DNA of 64,000 nucleotides. It comes from Amborella trichopoda. Its lineage: Eukaryota > Streptophyta > Magnoliopsida > Amborellales > Amborellaceae. Within the stretch, counting starts at the first letter, position 1. Each line of letters starts with the position of its first letter. Below the pieces are notes generated by a model. That model did no database searches. It worked only from the letters and a program-made list of their open reading frames with translations, and had not been told where the DNA came from. Positions 1 to 12,049 of the stretch are shown here, piece by piece. The stretch spans positions 3,579,747-3,643,746 of the forward strand of contig NW_006500346.1 of assembly GCF_000471905.2 (NCBI RefSeq), in the 5' to 3' direction. A program made the position numbers and the translations under genes.

Positions 1-115
1 TAATCCTAAGAATATTTTCCATTAAAAAATGATAAAATTTGAAGGCGCACCTTACGTCTACAGCTACGGATGCATCCGTATGCCTGCTGCAGCCTTTTTT
101 CAACTACATGGAGGT
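1..115 (+). repeat. Family A MITE, right end only
   Basis: The segment matches the right end of the copy at 47079-47450, including the shared string GGTGCACCTTAC (here GGCGCACCTTAC) and the following CTCTACAGCTACGG block. It contains the perfect 14-base palindrome ACGGATGCATCCGT. The left part lies outside the window. Confidence 0.6.
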
Positions 116-330
116 TGCATCTAAGAAATTTCTTTTATTGAGGTTAACACTATACGTTGAAGAGGTTACATCCTCAAATTTTGAGGTCCTAAAATTAATC
201 CTAAAAGTGGTTTGACCTGAGGAAGTAAATGTATAGTATACTATTGTAGAAGCATAATTTCATTTGGGGGATTAAAAAAAATGGGCGAGTTTAACTTGAG
301 GTGAAGTAAGGCCCATTTTTAAATTATATA

Positions 331-545
331 TAATGAGATCATTTTCCTTTGATATAAGGTGATCACAATTGCCCACAACCATCTAATGTAAAAATTGATA
401 ATTTAGATGTGTCATAGAGTTCGAAATTTTTTTTTTTTGAAATTTGAGCTTAGTCCATGGAATACATGCACCCACTCAATGTTACATCGAGCGATCAAGA
501 TTAATTGTGATCATCTTTTACTAAAAGAAAATGGTCTTATTTTAT
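331..545. repeat. Family C MITE, about 215 bp
   Basis: Both ends form an imperfect inverted repeat of about 50 bases. The left end reads TGAGATCATTTTCCTTTGAT and the right end, reversed, reads AAGACCATTTTCTTTTAGTA. Both arms then share GATCACAATT. Diverged relatives lie at 33660-33880 and 42763-42960. The superfamily is not clear, and the flanks are too AT-rich to read a target duplication. Confidence 0.65.
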
Positions 546-579
546 ATTTTTTGTCAGTTTTAATGTGAAAAATTATGAT

Positions 580-870
580 AGAGTAAAAATCTATTTCCAC
601 CCTTAATTATAAAATTTAATTTTTTTAAAAATATATAGACCAAGAAGATCTATAAATACTTAAAAATCTTAAAATTAGATTACCTAGATAACCCGTTACA
701 AAATGTACTATATTTAGAATTTGAATATATATATATATGTCGAGTCGTGATGATCAAGGGTCTTCCAACATTGCAACACTCTTTTTTGTTGGATTTTAAG
801 GCGTGCCTTACTTGCAAACTATAAGGGTGATACCCTATATAGATTTTTTTTCTTATGATATAGTTGAATT
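580..870 (-). repeat. Family A MITE, reversed and truncated
   Basis: The segment carries the family A internal blocks in reverse (ATTATAAAATTTAA, then a CTAGATAA block, then the GGCGTGCCTTACTT arm). It ends in CCCTATATAGATTTTTTTTC, a worn terminal repeat. The left terminal repeat is absent. Confidence 0.55.
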
Positions 871-939
871 GTTAAATTGTAGGTAATTTGATAAGTTTTC
901 TTAAAATTAATTATGTGTTCTATTATTGTAGATTAGAAT

Positions 940-1290
940 GTCCATTTACGCCCCCGAGTAAAATCTCACCATAGATTTTATTTCAGGATATCAAATTTTG
1001 CATATGTAAATTCTTCAACCATAGATTAACCTAAACGATTTTTATTTTTATTTGAATTGTACCTTCTATGCTCTTGAAAAAATAATGTCCCGAAATTGAA
1101 TAGAGACCGTCAAATGTTTAAAGGATAACATCTTAAGTGTTAGAGAACTTATTTTTAATTTTTTAAAAATAATTATCTAGTAATTTTTAAAATAATTATT
1201 TTAATTTACTGGCCACATAGTGGAAGTAAACGATACTTCCCCGAGTGGAAGAAATAAACAATGCTCCCGAGGGAGCATAGTATACGTTCT
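940..1290. repeat. Family D repeat ending in a GGGAGCATAGTAT motif
   Basis: An AT-rich repeat whose right end contains GCTCCCGAGGGAGC followed by ATAGTATAC. Similar palindromic ends, GCTCCCTTGGGAGCATAGTC and CTAGAGGGAGCATAGTATGC, occur near 13370 and 62655. Inner blocks such as 'atctcaccat' and 'gagaccgtc' also recur. It lies directly upstream of the first gene's promoter. The exact left boundary is uncertain. Confidence 0.45.
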
Positions 1291-1312
1291 CATTAATCAT
1301 TCTTAACAGGAC

Positions 1313-1319
1313 TATAAAA
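1313..1319 (+). promoter_or_regulatory. TATA box of the VMS1-like gene
   Basis: TATAAAA lies about 45 bases before the first ATG of the VMS1-like gene, so a start of transcription near 1343 would give a leader of only about 20 bases. The motif sits just beyond the end of the family D repeat (about 1290). No experimental start site is available. Confidence 0.5.
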
Positions 1320-1363
1320 CGAGCTTATCGACTTCTCCCCGTTGTCAGTTTTGGGCGGGAGTC

Positions 1364-4300
1364 ATGGCGGGCAAGCTGGATTCCAAGCCCTCTTCCTCTG
1401 TGTTCCATCTCCCTTCGAATTTCTTTCATGCTTTTCGCCTGGTTCTTGACCTAGAAGATGACGATCAAAGCAGGCCATCACCATCAGACTCGAGCCATGG
1501 CTTGCCCGGCCATGTGCCAGAGGCCTCTGTATCAGGGCTAGGGTTATGGTTAGGGTTAGGGTTAGGGTTAGAGAGTAATGGAAAGCAGGGGATGAGGAGA
1601 TGGTCCTGTAACACCTGCAAGTCTGAATTCGAGTCCCTCGAAGAGCAGCGATCACATTTTAAGTCTGATATCCATCGATTCAACGTATGTTGGCCTCCTT
1701 TCTCTGTGCCTTATCTTGAGAACTAATTCCTTTATGGATTCAATGAATATTTGTTTGTGTATGTGTATTATTGATTAATTTATTATATTGTGGTTTCTTG
1801 ACTATTGAGTTCAACTACCTGTGCATATTTCCTGTTAAGTTTGGTTGTACTGTATGGTTCTCTTCATAATTAAAATATATGGCTTGATTGTTTAGAATTC
1901 ACACATTGCGTCAATTCACATCATTTATTCATTTTAAGATTGATACTTAAACATTTGGATTTTTGGGGGCGAGGTTTATTAGTACTCTGCACAATTGGAT
2001 TCGGTGGGTCGATCAAAATCTTGAAGGAGATAATTACTGCTGTCGTTAGAACATATATTTCGTCTGCTGCCTTCCGAAATGGAAAAAAATTGAACGTTGA
2101 AATTGAATATCTGGAACCCAGATTAGAACTTACTGACAAATTGTGATCTATTAATGTTACTACTGGAGTGAAAGTAAAAAATAACAAAAATGATGCATTT
2201 TCTAAACCATGTATAAACTACATCAAGATACGAAATGAATTCATCTCATGTAAAATGAAGGTTGGCAGAATAATTTAGTAAAAGCCACTATTTCATGTGA
2301 ATGTTAAAATGTGGTCGTGTGGAACTTGTTTCATGGGAAGTGTGTCTTGAATTATAATCTGATCGTGTTTTCCGTATTTTTCGGTAGTGCATTTTGACTA
2401 TGGTTCACCTAAACCTTTTGAAACTGTTGACATTGGATTAAGAGTAAAAGAGATTACATAATACAAAAGCACACACTTCTTGGCTAGAGGCCAAGAAAGA
2501 TGATGTGCAAACCACAAAAAAGAGAAAACTATCACCTAAATTCACCATGCATTTCTCCCATGGCTAAATACCATTTTTTCTGCAACTAAATAACCATTAC
2601 GTTACTAGAAGAAGTTTCTCTTTCACATGTTCTCACAACGAATTCGTGAACAAAGGAGATTTTCAATACATTACAAAAGACTTGGGTCTTAGGAGGTTCA
2701 AATTAATGGATACAAGTAAGTAGATAACACCAAAAAGATTTCTTAACGAGAAGCAAGGGCATTAAAATTAGTGAGTGTTGACTATAGAGACTTAATTTTA
2801 AACACCACAGCCCGAGAACATCCTGTATGGTGCCTCACTTCGGCCTACTTGGACTCTTGGTTGAAGCAAAGTGAAGATGATACACTAGTGCCTAATTTAA
2901 AAGCATATGGAAAGGTTTGGACCTGTTGGAGGTTGCTATCCCTTTCTCATTTGGTTATAATGATTTTTACATGATTGTTATAGGTAGTCAAAATCTCTTT
3001 CAGATTTGGAGTTCTGCCTTTTGTTTAAATGCAGTAATGTTTGGGATGCTTACTTGCTATATCCAGTTGCTTTTTTATTTTTTGGTTATTTGAGATAATT
3101 TGCTTGCCAGTGAAATGGTGGGTTCCAATTGTGTTCATCTTTTAAAAGCTTGTGTTCTCGATTTAGTGATGTTGTTTCTGTACAAAATCGTGGTGACTCT
3201 TGGTTTCCATTCTTAGGTTAAGTTAAGCTTGGCTGGGAAAAGCACGGTCAAGGAAGAAGATTTTGATGAGTTAGTTGGGGACTCTATGTCTAGAGATTAT
3301 GAAGTTTCTAGTATATCTGGTTCAGAAGATGAGGGCGACAAGGAGCCTTCGCCAAATGCTGGTACCTTCGATGGCTTAGGGAAAGGCGAAAGAACTAAGC
3401 AAAGAATTTTCACTATTCTGAATTCTGGAAAAACGATTTCTATTTGGAAATGTTTGCTTTTGGGAGACCATGAAGATCTTTCATATGAGAAAAATAAATC
3501 TATTTCCCCAGAAAATGTTTGGTGTGCCAAATCTTTGGGTGAAGATGAGTTAATTAATAAATTGCAACATTTGGTATGTGAACCTCGCAATAAGACACAT
3601 TTGAGGATTGTGCTGCTTGCAAGTGGTGGCCACTTCGCTGGTTGCGTTTTTGATGGGGATTCTATTGTAGCTCATAAGACATTTCATAGGTGAGAAGAAA
3701 GTGCTGTCTTCTTAGCTTTGCTAATCAATAAACTTTGCTACGCATTTGCAATCACATTGATTTCACGATTGTTCCTTGATAGGTGTTTCTAATATGTTTA
3801 TATTATTGTTGGCTGTTGATAATGTTCTTATTTTGCTGTATGGAATTGGTCCCAATTTAACAACATTTTGTGAGTAACGCCCATTACTCATTGTAGTGTC
3901 CTTTGATGACAGTTGATTTGATGGTAATGTGGACATGAAATAAAATATCTATATGAAAATAGTGGATGTTTTATTTGGAATAAAACATCTAACTTAAGTC
4001 TAAGAAGACTGTTGTGAGGCTGTTATTTTCAAAATAGAATAATATTTTGAAATGGAAAGTATTTCAAAAATAGAATGGTAATATTTTCTTTCCCTTTCCC
4101 ATGGTTTTCTGCTCTACCAGAATTTTTATGCAGTGGTAACAAGTTGACCCTACCTTGATGACGTTGATTTCCGTTATGAAACATCCATATGGAGATGGTT
4201 GTGAACATATCACCTACTTATTTTATTTTGTAACCTAGTTAAGGATTAACTATTTCTGGTTTCTTTGTTTATTTTGTGACCTGTGTTATTGTTATTTTGA

Positions 4301-7300
4301 TTGAGGTCCTGTATGTTTCCTTTTAGCAAACCATATAGTGCTCCGCAACCATTCTCTCTCTTTGGTTTTGAGCTCTAAACATTTGCCTTTACTGCCTCTT
4401 AAGGGTGTTCATCATGTTCTATTAGTTAGTATCTGCATGTTTCTATGGTGTTTCCTTTTCAATAATATGTTTTTCTTTTTTCTTTGCTTTTTGAGATTGG
4501 TTCGCAAGTTTGTTGCAAGCTATACTTCTTTAGGAATATAAACAAGACAAAGTATTGCTTCCTCTTCAATTATTGTTTCTCTTTAATGTTGCGCCTAAGG
4601 TATGTAGTGAGGGCAAAATCTGGCAAAAAGCAGTCATCTAAAGATGGCACTGGTAAAGCTTCCAAATCTGCTGGAGCGTCTCTTCGCCGATATAATGAAC
4701 TTGCATTGAAGAAGGTGAGTTTTTATATTCTAGATAAATTTTTTTTTTCGAACTGCAACTAATTTAGCTGGTGTTATGTTGGGCATTCTATGGCCTTAGA
4801 ATGAATAGTCATTGACTATCTCTAGTGTTCTGGTAGTTTATGTCTCCAATGGGATCTACAGTTGTAGTGCAAAATACTTCGACTTCATTTTCTTCGTGGT
4901 GGATTTTTAATCCTTTCGTTCTTTATTCATATTTCTTTTGGAAATTAACAAGACAGTGACCATTCAACATATTTTACTTACATATCCAATTAAATTTGAT
5001 ATTTTAAATACCGAATTGGGTGAAAGAAAAAGGTCTGGTCAAGGGGATAAATTTGGAAATCTAAGTTTCTGAAACAACTGCATGACGAATGCAGGTGTTC
5101 CAAGCACTGTTTAGATACATTCCTTTTTTTTCCCTTTATTCTCCTATCTATTTACCTTTGAAATATCAAACCTTTTGTTAACAACTGTCTTCCTAATTTC
5201 ATGTCACAGGAAGTTCAAGAGCTACTTGCTTCTTGGAAGCCTTACTTTGATGCATCAGTGTGCATTTTTGTTCATGCTCCTTCAAATAATCGTCAGCTGC
5301 TTTATGATGGTGAAAACTCAATTTTTGTTATCTTTGAGCACCTTATAAGGCGTGTACCAGTCACAGTCCGAAGGCCCACATTGAAAGAAGCTCGACGTGT
5401 TTATAGTCAATTGACACATATAATTTATGTAACAGAAGATCAGCGGGCAGAAAATGATACCAAAGAGAAGGAATCAACTGAAGAAAAAACTGTATCATGC
5501 GAGAAATATCTGGGCATACGGAAAATACTGGTAATTGTGAAGCGCCAATTGATATCAAATATTTGGAGGGGTCCACTTCGGTCAAAAATCAAGTCGTGGA
5601 CACCTCGATTTCAAACAATGTGAGCAATGGGGAACCAGAGTTAACACCCCTGCATGAGGCAGCAAGCTCTGGCAATGTGCAAAAAACCCTAGAGCTTCTT
5701 GAACTAGGATGTGACCCATGTATTAGAGATTCAAGAGGGAGAACACCATATATGATGGCCACAGATAAAGAAGTAAGGAACAATTTCAGAAGATTTATGG
5801 CTTTGAACCTTGATAAATGGGACTGGCATGCGGCCAATGTGCCTAGTCCACTGACTAAGGAAATGGAGGAATCTCAAGCAGCTAAACAGGTAAATTTTTT
5901 TAGCTTCTTTTCAACCCATCAAAAAATGGGGAAATGTATGAGCTTGTTTTCTAATTTCTGGACCTATACAGCTGAAAAATTTAATGGGCTAAACTTATTC
6001 TGCATTTTGAACTTCATCTTTAGATCATTTTTCATCCTGAGTTACTTGAGTATCTTTGCTTCGCATTCCTCTTCTTATATAATGTTTACTTGTGATCCTC
6101 ACATAGATGAATTGGTGATTGGTCCATAGCTTTGAGTACATAATATGTAACTGTCACAAAATGAATGTGCAGTCAGAGAAAGATGCCAAGAGGAAAGCTA
6201 GATCCAAGGAATTGAAAAAGCTACGAAAAGCTAAAGAGAAAGCTCAGGTCGGTTTTTCTTCATGTTATTACTCAGTTTCTCAAGTACCTTATATGATATG
6301 CTGAGTCACGTTCCCTCCATCTACTTCTTTTTTGTTATATGATGAACATCATGGTAATTTCCTCATAAGCTATAGAATACAAGGGTGTTTGTGCTTATGT
6401 GTTTGCTGTGAGTTGATTTAGGCCGTTTTCTGGTTATATCAACCTTGAGTTTGTAGATGGGTAATTTCTCTGCCACTTGAATTGTTCTGCTACATAGGTC
6501 ACTTATAGTTACAAGAACGTTGCATAGTTTCTACCTCCTAGCCCTCAGCATATCAAGTTCATCGTGCTCATGGTAAAACTTTCAACATATTTAGTGGCTA
6601 ATGTTGCCTGGAGCAGTCACAGCTGGAAACGTCATCCGAGGACTTCCTCATTTTTTTAGTGCTGAAACTCATCTGCTACAAGGTAGGTCTGTGTACATGT
6701 GTGTGTGCGTGTAAAGAGAAGAATAACATATCTTTTAGAGGGGTAGGCTTCGTCATCATCATTAGAGCCTTTTCCCAACTATTTGGGGTCGGTTATACAA
6801 ATCTTGGTCTGCTATTATGTTCTATCAAGGCCATACACTCAATGAGGCCATAAGTCCCTATATCTTTTCTTACTACTTCTAATCATGCCTTTTTGGGCCT
6901 ATGTCTTGCTCTTTTCTAGCGTTCCACATGAACTAACTCGCACTTATTAGGAGGTGCTGTATTGGGTTTGCGTTGCACATAGCCAGCCCATTTAAGTCTA
7001 TTTTCTCTCATCGTATCGCCCATTAGAGCCCCACCTAAATTATTTCGAATGTTTTTAATTCGAATTGTATCCTTTCTTGTCTTACTGCTCATCCATCTCA
7101 ACTACACTCGTCCTATGGGTATGTTGCTTCTTGACCGCCCAATATTCCATCATATAAAGTAAAGCTGGTCTCACAGTTGTCCTATAAAACTTGCTTTTTA
7201 GCTTCATTGGTATGCGGCGATCACATAAAATTCCAGTTGCACATCTCCACTTCACTCATACAACTCTAATTTTATGTGCGACATCTTCTCCAAACTCTTC

Positions 7301-9847
7301 ATTTTCCTGGATTATCAACCCAAGATATCGAAAGTGCGCTTTTTTTGGTATTTTCTGGCCGTCAATCTTAACTAGTTCTTCATCTCTACTCCTATTATTA
7401 CTAAACTTGCATTCTATATACTGTCTTAGTCCGGCTACTTTTAAAACCTTTAGTGGGGTAAAGCTTGAAAGGTAGTAATAGTAGAGTGCATTTAACATGG
7501 CCTTGATTTTATGGGCATTAGTCATGGAGCTAGTGGTCAAGGTTAGGGGACCTTATGAATAAGTGGGGAACCATTGTGTTTTGAAGCAACTCACTAGAAG
7601 GTCTGTGTGACCTATCAAAGTGCTCCAGTATGGCATCTCAAACTTAAACTACAAGGGTGGCTTATTTGAGTTGGAGCTCAGGGCTCAATGATATGTTGAG
7701 GGCAATGAACAATGAATTTGCAAGATAGAATTTACACGATAGAAAATGGTAGCAGGTTCACTAGAGTCACATTCACATATGTAATATAAATACAAATACT
7801 GTACAAATATTCAAATTCATATTCCATATTCATTTATAAGAAATAAGAGTTTACTGAACATTCAAAATAAATATGTTGAATATTTTCATTAACAATTAAT
7901 TATTGATTAATAGAAAATCAAATTAGAATCTAAATAATTAAAATATAAAAAAGATAAATAATGTTACTTATCTACTAATATACTAAATTCTATTATACTA
8001 AATTAAAATAGTAATAATTTAAATAATAATCTGGAGTTACGAAGGAAGCTTCGGCCCATATTTGTCATGGTTTGAGAATGGGAGGTGAACTCTATGAGAT
8101 CTAATCTCCCGTTGTTCCTTAGTAGCATAGTGGTAAAGCGGTCGGCTAAAAAATAATAATAATAATAATTTTAATTGAAAGTACCAATTTAATCATAATA
8201 TCGAATGTGTAGAAGTTGAACATATGTAAATATATACTAGGGATCCTTAATCATATATCAAATGTGTAAATAGATACTATGGATCCCCTACTTTGATATA
8301 CAGTAATGCAATATCTTGTCAACATTTCAAAATAAAATAATAAACAAAAGAAAAAATAGAGGCACATTCTAATTTAATTATGTTTTTTTATAAGATAATC
8401 TTTTGTTATAAGATAATCTTTTTGTCCCCCTTTTTTTCTTGCTAGCCTGCCAATTGTAATTATCTTTCCAAGCAGCTGCTTGTTGACTTCAGCTTATTGT
8501 TCATTTACATTCCCAATGCTTCAACCAACATGGTGCTTCTATTTGTCTATTGATGTTCTTTCTCCTTATGTTCTTTCTCCTTCTTTGATATATTGTATCC
8601 CTAGGAAAAATTATACATAAAAGTTTCCTTTTGATATTCTGAATCCATGCACCTTGCTATACACTTTACATTTATACATGAGGTTCGATTGTGCAGGCTC
8701 AGGCCCCATCAGCAGCCCCTCCACAGATTTCGACTGTTTCTGATGGTCATATGGTTGTTTCCATGCCGCAACATAAAGGGGTAAATGCACTCGTTTCTAG
8801 TAGTGGGGCAAAGTTGTCGCAAGAGGTTAGTGCAATATTTGTATTAATAAGAAGTTATCTTTACATTCTTGTTCAGAAAGAGCATGCAACTGCCAAGAGT
8901 GATATTTGGGAAAATTTTGGATTCATTTAGAGAAGGCATCAACCGATGACATATTATTCAGCAAACTGGGGTTCAAATTTCTTTTGGTGGAGATCTAGGT
9001 TGTTGCCATTTAAACATGGAAGAAGTTTATATAGGGGTGGGGCCCTAAACAATCAAATTAAGGCACACCTAAAAAATTCACTAAAACAGGTTGTTTTGAT
9101 ACCCAAAAATCCTTAAATCGATCATCTCGACCTCAGATGTATAAACATGAGAAAAAATAGGTTTGAAGTATTGGAAATACTACATCTTGTAATGTGTTTT
9201 CTAGAATGTCAATTTTCATTTTAGACTATTTTTGAAGCCTTCAATTTTACAATTAGATGTGAAAATAAATTTTCAGGCCATTATAAAGATTTCTAGTACT
9301 GAAATAGCATCTTTCAATACTATTTCAAGGTGCGCCTTACTTTGATTGTTTAGGGCCTCAGGCCTTATACAAAAACTACACCCTTTAAACATTCAGTCAT
9401 ATCCTGGGAACATCCATGGTCATCCACATCATGGTTTTAGCTTGAATTTGCCAGTATTGCTGCCCAAGATATTCAGTTCTAAAGCTGTTTTTTAAAACTT
9501 GGACAGTATTTCGTTCTATAATTACCTTTTAGGCATAATATTTTGTTCTATAATTATTGAGCTACATTTTGGGTAAGCAGGAAGAACTAAAGAGGGAGAG
9601 GGAAATAGAAAGAGAAAAGAGGGCAGCCGCAGCTGAGAAGAGGATCGCTGCTCAAAAGGGTGCTCTTGTAACCAGCTCAACTGCTATTCCAGATAGCAGC
9701 TTGGGAGCCAAAGGTATGATGAGTGATGAAAAATGTTCATGTTGCATGGCTTCCTTAGCTGGAAAAATCCCATTCCATAGGTACAATTACAAATATTGTA
9801 GTTGCTCATGCATGCATGTGCATAGAGAAATCTTAGAGGATGGATAG
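1364..9847 (+). CDS. VMS1: VMS1/ANKZF1-like peptidyl-tRNA hydrolase, 7 exons, with a frame break in exon 4
   Basis: Homologue of yeast Vms1 and human ANKZF1, which releases nascent chains from stalled 60S subunits and binds Cdc48/p97. Exons: 1364-1684, 3217-3689, 4600-4714, 5210-5889, 6173-6247, 8697-8825, 9581-9847. Phases agree at every junction and the total is about 686 codons. Domains in order: a C2H2 finger (C82, C85, H98, H104); the VLRF1 domain, with the GHFAG strand and RAKSGKKQ, where Gln276 aligns with the catalytic glutamine of ANKZF1; the SAGASLRRYNE block; an ankyrin repeat starting LTPLHEAASSGN; a basic coiled coil; a VIM-like Cdc48-binding stretch REKRAAAAEKR; and a C-terminal Cys/His module CSCCMASLAGKIPFHRYNY. 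Within exon 4 the VLRF1 part is read in one frame and the ankyrin part in another, with the switch after 5482. So the gene has a sequence error, a small unseen intron, or a disabling indel. Intron 5 donor is GTCGGT. Confidence 0.88.
1535..1570 (+). repeat. Six telomere-like hexamers inside VMS1 exon 1
   Basis: Six in-frame hexamers of GGGTTA type (two with one substitution each) encode an alternating Gly-Leu tract at residues 58-69, just before the zinc finger. Being hexameric, changes in copy number keep the frame. Confidence 0.85.
6745..7545 (-). mobile_element. RTE-type LINE fragment in VMS1 intron 5
   Basis: Read on the minus strand, the segment encodes decayed pieces of the reverse transcriptase C-terminal region typical of plant RTE elements. 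In order: a YIECKFSNNRSRDEE block, FRYLGLIIQENEE, CDRRIPMKLKSKFYRT, VRPALLY, AVKKQH, then RWMSSKTRKDTIR and ENRLKWAGYVQRKPNTAPP. Its 3' end at 6745-6800 is the usual tail: the complement of CCCAACTATTTGGGGTCGG followed by ATGATGATGA trinucleotides. The 5' part is missing and frames are broken, so it is inactive. It lies antisense to the host gene and explains part of the 2.4 kb intron. Confidence 0.85.
7560..8690. other. Remainder of VMS1 intron 5, no gene recognised
   Basis: AT-rich intronic sequence with no credible coding potential. A short run near 8116-8140 (TAGCATAGTGGTAAAGCGG) resembles a tRNA A box, but no B box follows. Confidence 0.6.
9018..9383 (+). repeat. Family A MITE with 9-bp target duplication
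   Basis: This is the clearest copy. TTTAAACAT occurs at both flanks (9009-9017 and 9384-9392). The element begins GGAAGAAGTTTATATAGGGG, and its reversed right end begins GGGTGTAGTTTTTGTATAAG. Both arms continue with CCCTAAACAATCAAA and AAGGC(A/G)CACCT. It is 366 bp, noncoding, and sits in VMS1 intron 6. The 9-bp duplication is the signature of Mutator-like transposition. Confidence 0.85.
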
Positions 9848-9877
9848 CCATCCCTCATTCATTTTCACCATCTAATG

Positions 9878-9880
<3 letters not shown>

Positions 9881-9932
<52 letters not shown>
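9881..9932 (+). repeat. (CT)26 microsatellite
   Basis: An uninterrupted CT run in the 3' untranslated region of the VMS1-like gene, 33 bases after its stop codon. Confidence 0.95.
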
Positions 9933-9933
<1 letters not shown>

Positions 9934-9991
9934 GTTTAGTTCCTGCTAAGTTTTTTGGTTCAAGTTTAATGAATATTGTTGCACAAAAATG

Positions 9992-9997
9992 AATAAA
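9992..9997 (+). terminator. Candidate polyadenylation signal of VMS1-like gene
   Basis: AATAAA about 145 bases after the stop codon, beyond the CT microsatellite. The sequence is canonical, but plant signals are degenerate, so the true cleavage site may differ. Confidence 0.45.
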
Positions 9998-10044
9998 CAT
10001 TTATGATCGTATATGATGTTAAGATGTATATGCCATTAATTAAA

Positions 10045-10373
10045 GTTGTTTAGTAGGCTTGCAAGCTTAAACAATCCAATAAAGAGCTCATCCAAAGATG
10101 TAATTTTGGTGCTGAAAATTTAAATAATGACCTGAAAAGCTACTTAACATCTAATTATGAAATTTTAATTGGAAAAATGGTACAGATTAGTTAGATCTAC
10201 ATGGATGGTCAAGATAATGTATTATAAGACATACCATTTTTTATACTTTAAAATTTTATTTTTATTTTGTCTCTCCTGAGGGTTTTGCACCATCGAAACA
10301 ACTTTTTTTATGGATTTTTTTATGCGTGCCTTCTTTCTACAATTTAAGGATGCAACCTTATTTAAACTTTTCC
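10045..10373 (-). repeat. Family A MITE with near-perfect 9-bp target duplication
   Basis: Flanked by TTAATTAAA (10036-10044) and TTAATTACA (10374-10382), matching at 8 of 9 positions. The right end ...GCAACCTTATTTAAACTTTTCC is the reversed family terminus. The internal CTAATTATGAAATTTTAA block matches the other copies. Confidence 0.75.
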
Positions 10374-10512
10374 TTAATTACAGTTAGGCACCAAGGTAAT
10401 TGTGGCTCGCTATGTAAAAGTAATTAATTTGTTCTCCACATAGCACGACCTAGTAATTTGAAAATCCTTGTGTGGAACACTAATACGACTCTTGACTTTG
10501 CACAATTAAGGA

Positions 10513-10790
10513 AGGGTGACGTTTGTATGAGGTCTAAACCTTATACTATTCAAGCAAGGTGCGCTTTAAAATGATGCTGAAAGGTATAGTTGAAGTGTTG
10601 GAAATTCTTGCGATGGCATGAAAATTTATTTCATCTCTAATTATGAAGTTTAAAGCTCTAAAAATGATGTAGATTAAGTATTTTGAAAACGGATGATCTA
10701 GATAATATGTTACTAGATGCATTATTTTCGTGCCTCAAAATCTTTTGTTTTTTTTTTAATTTCATATTATGATCTTCTATAAAGAGTTAT
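10513..10790 (-). repeat. Family A MITE, right end missing
   Basis: Begins GGGTGACGTTTGTATGAGG, followed by the AAGGTGCGC arm and the family's internal blocks (CTAATTATGAAGTTTAAAG, GATCTAGATAATATGTTA). It stops in a poly-T tract without a recognisable right terminus. Confidence 0.6.
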
Positions 10791-11039
10791 CCAAGAATCA
10801 GTCGAATGCTTCCGCAACTTTGCCTAAATCCTTGCAGGAATTGATTTCTGAAGTTCAACTCCTTGATTTCCAAATCCGTGGAGGAATTAATTTGGTTGAG
10901 TTTTGAGTTAACTAATCAGACCAAGTTTTTTTATACAAAAGTGTCAACCTTGCCCCCTGAAAACCCCTCAAAAAAAGTTGCCTCGATACCGGAAAACCCT
11001 CTAGTTATTGATCTTGACTTCGAGACATGGGGTTTAAGG

Positions 11040-11291
11040 TAGGGTTGAGAATGGGTCGGATTGGGTTCAGATCCTTTGGGATTTGGATTATGAAATTATA
11101 TATAATATTTTAATAACCGGGTCGGATCTAGATTGAAACGCCAATATTTAGATACGATCCAAGTTACTATTTGGACCCAATTTTTTGCTTCGGATCCGAC
11201 TCCTCGGATTCAATCTTGGATCCATACCCAAATCTGGATAAGGTCTAAAATTCAGGTTTTGAATCCAAACCGGGCAAAATTCTCAGCCTTA
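11040..11291. repeat. Family B hAT-like MITE rich in GGATCC-type words
   Basis: The termini TAGGGTTGAGAATGGG and, reversed, TAAGGCTGAGAATTTT form a short inverted repeat. The body is full of GGATCCGA, GGTCGGAT and similar words. The same architecture occurs at 14233-14680 and 41644-42088. No convincing target duplication is seen at this copy. Confidence 0.6.
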
Positions 11292-11393
11292 GTGGGTTTT
11301 CCTTTTTGGTGCATTAATGCATGCCAAAAAATTCAGGCAATGTCACCATTGTCACTAGTGAAAAACTAGAGAGCTCTCACGGCTATATTTTTT

Positions 11394-11789
11394 GGTTGTG
11401 GCTTAAATAAGGTTGCAACATTAAACAATCAACTTAAGGTGTAGCTCCAAACTTTGTCATGAAATGCAATTTTGGTGTTGAAAATTCGTAGGATGGTGTG
11501 AATGTTTTTTTAATTTTTATATCTAATCATAAAATTTTAAACTCCAAAAATAATTCAAATCTAGTAGGTCTACATAAACACATGAAAATTTTGAAAATAG
11601 ACGGTCTAGATGATATATTGCAAGATGTACTATTTTTAGGACTTAAAATCTTTTTTTTTTTTCTATATCTATGCATCTCGAGTTGACCACTTGGATATTT
11701 TTCTAACATCAAAACAATATTTTTTGATGGATTTTAGAGGTGCACCTTAATTCTATATTTAAGGTGCCAACCGTATATAAGATTTTTCC
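11394..11789 (-). repeat. Family A MITE, both ends present
   Basis: Begins GGTTGTGGCTTAAATAAGG, continues TTGCAACATTAAACAATCAA and ends ...CCGTATATAAGATTTTTCC. Internal blocks match the family in reverse. The flanking 9-mers match at only 6 of 9 positions. Confidence 0.7.
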
Positions 11790-12049
11790 TTATTTTTTTC
11801 TTCTAAAAATTCGTAGAAAAAGTTGGGCCTTTGTGATTCCCAATCTCACGACATTTCCACTAGAATCTACCTGATTGATGCTAATCTGGGCCATTTTTTT
11901 TTTTTTTTTGCATTAAGCTTCCTTCTCACTTATGGCTGATTATGGCTGATTGGTAGTAGTCTCTTCTCACTCTCTATCACCCTCAAACACACCAAAATAC
12001 TATCTATACACACGCAATAAAAATACTACTGTAACAAATTAATCTCCAT

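Noticed and set aside
1362..1683. Antisense open frames over VMS1 exon 1 (Asn-Pro or Thr-Leu repeats)
   Set aside because: They are the reverse reading of the hexamer tract. The sense frame contains the zinc finger and splices in phase.
8113..8150. tRNA gene or SINE head in VMS1 intron 5
   Set aside because: Only an A-box-like TAGCATAGTGGTAAAGC is present; no B box or repeat body follows.
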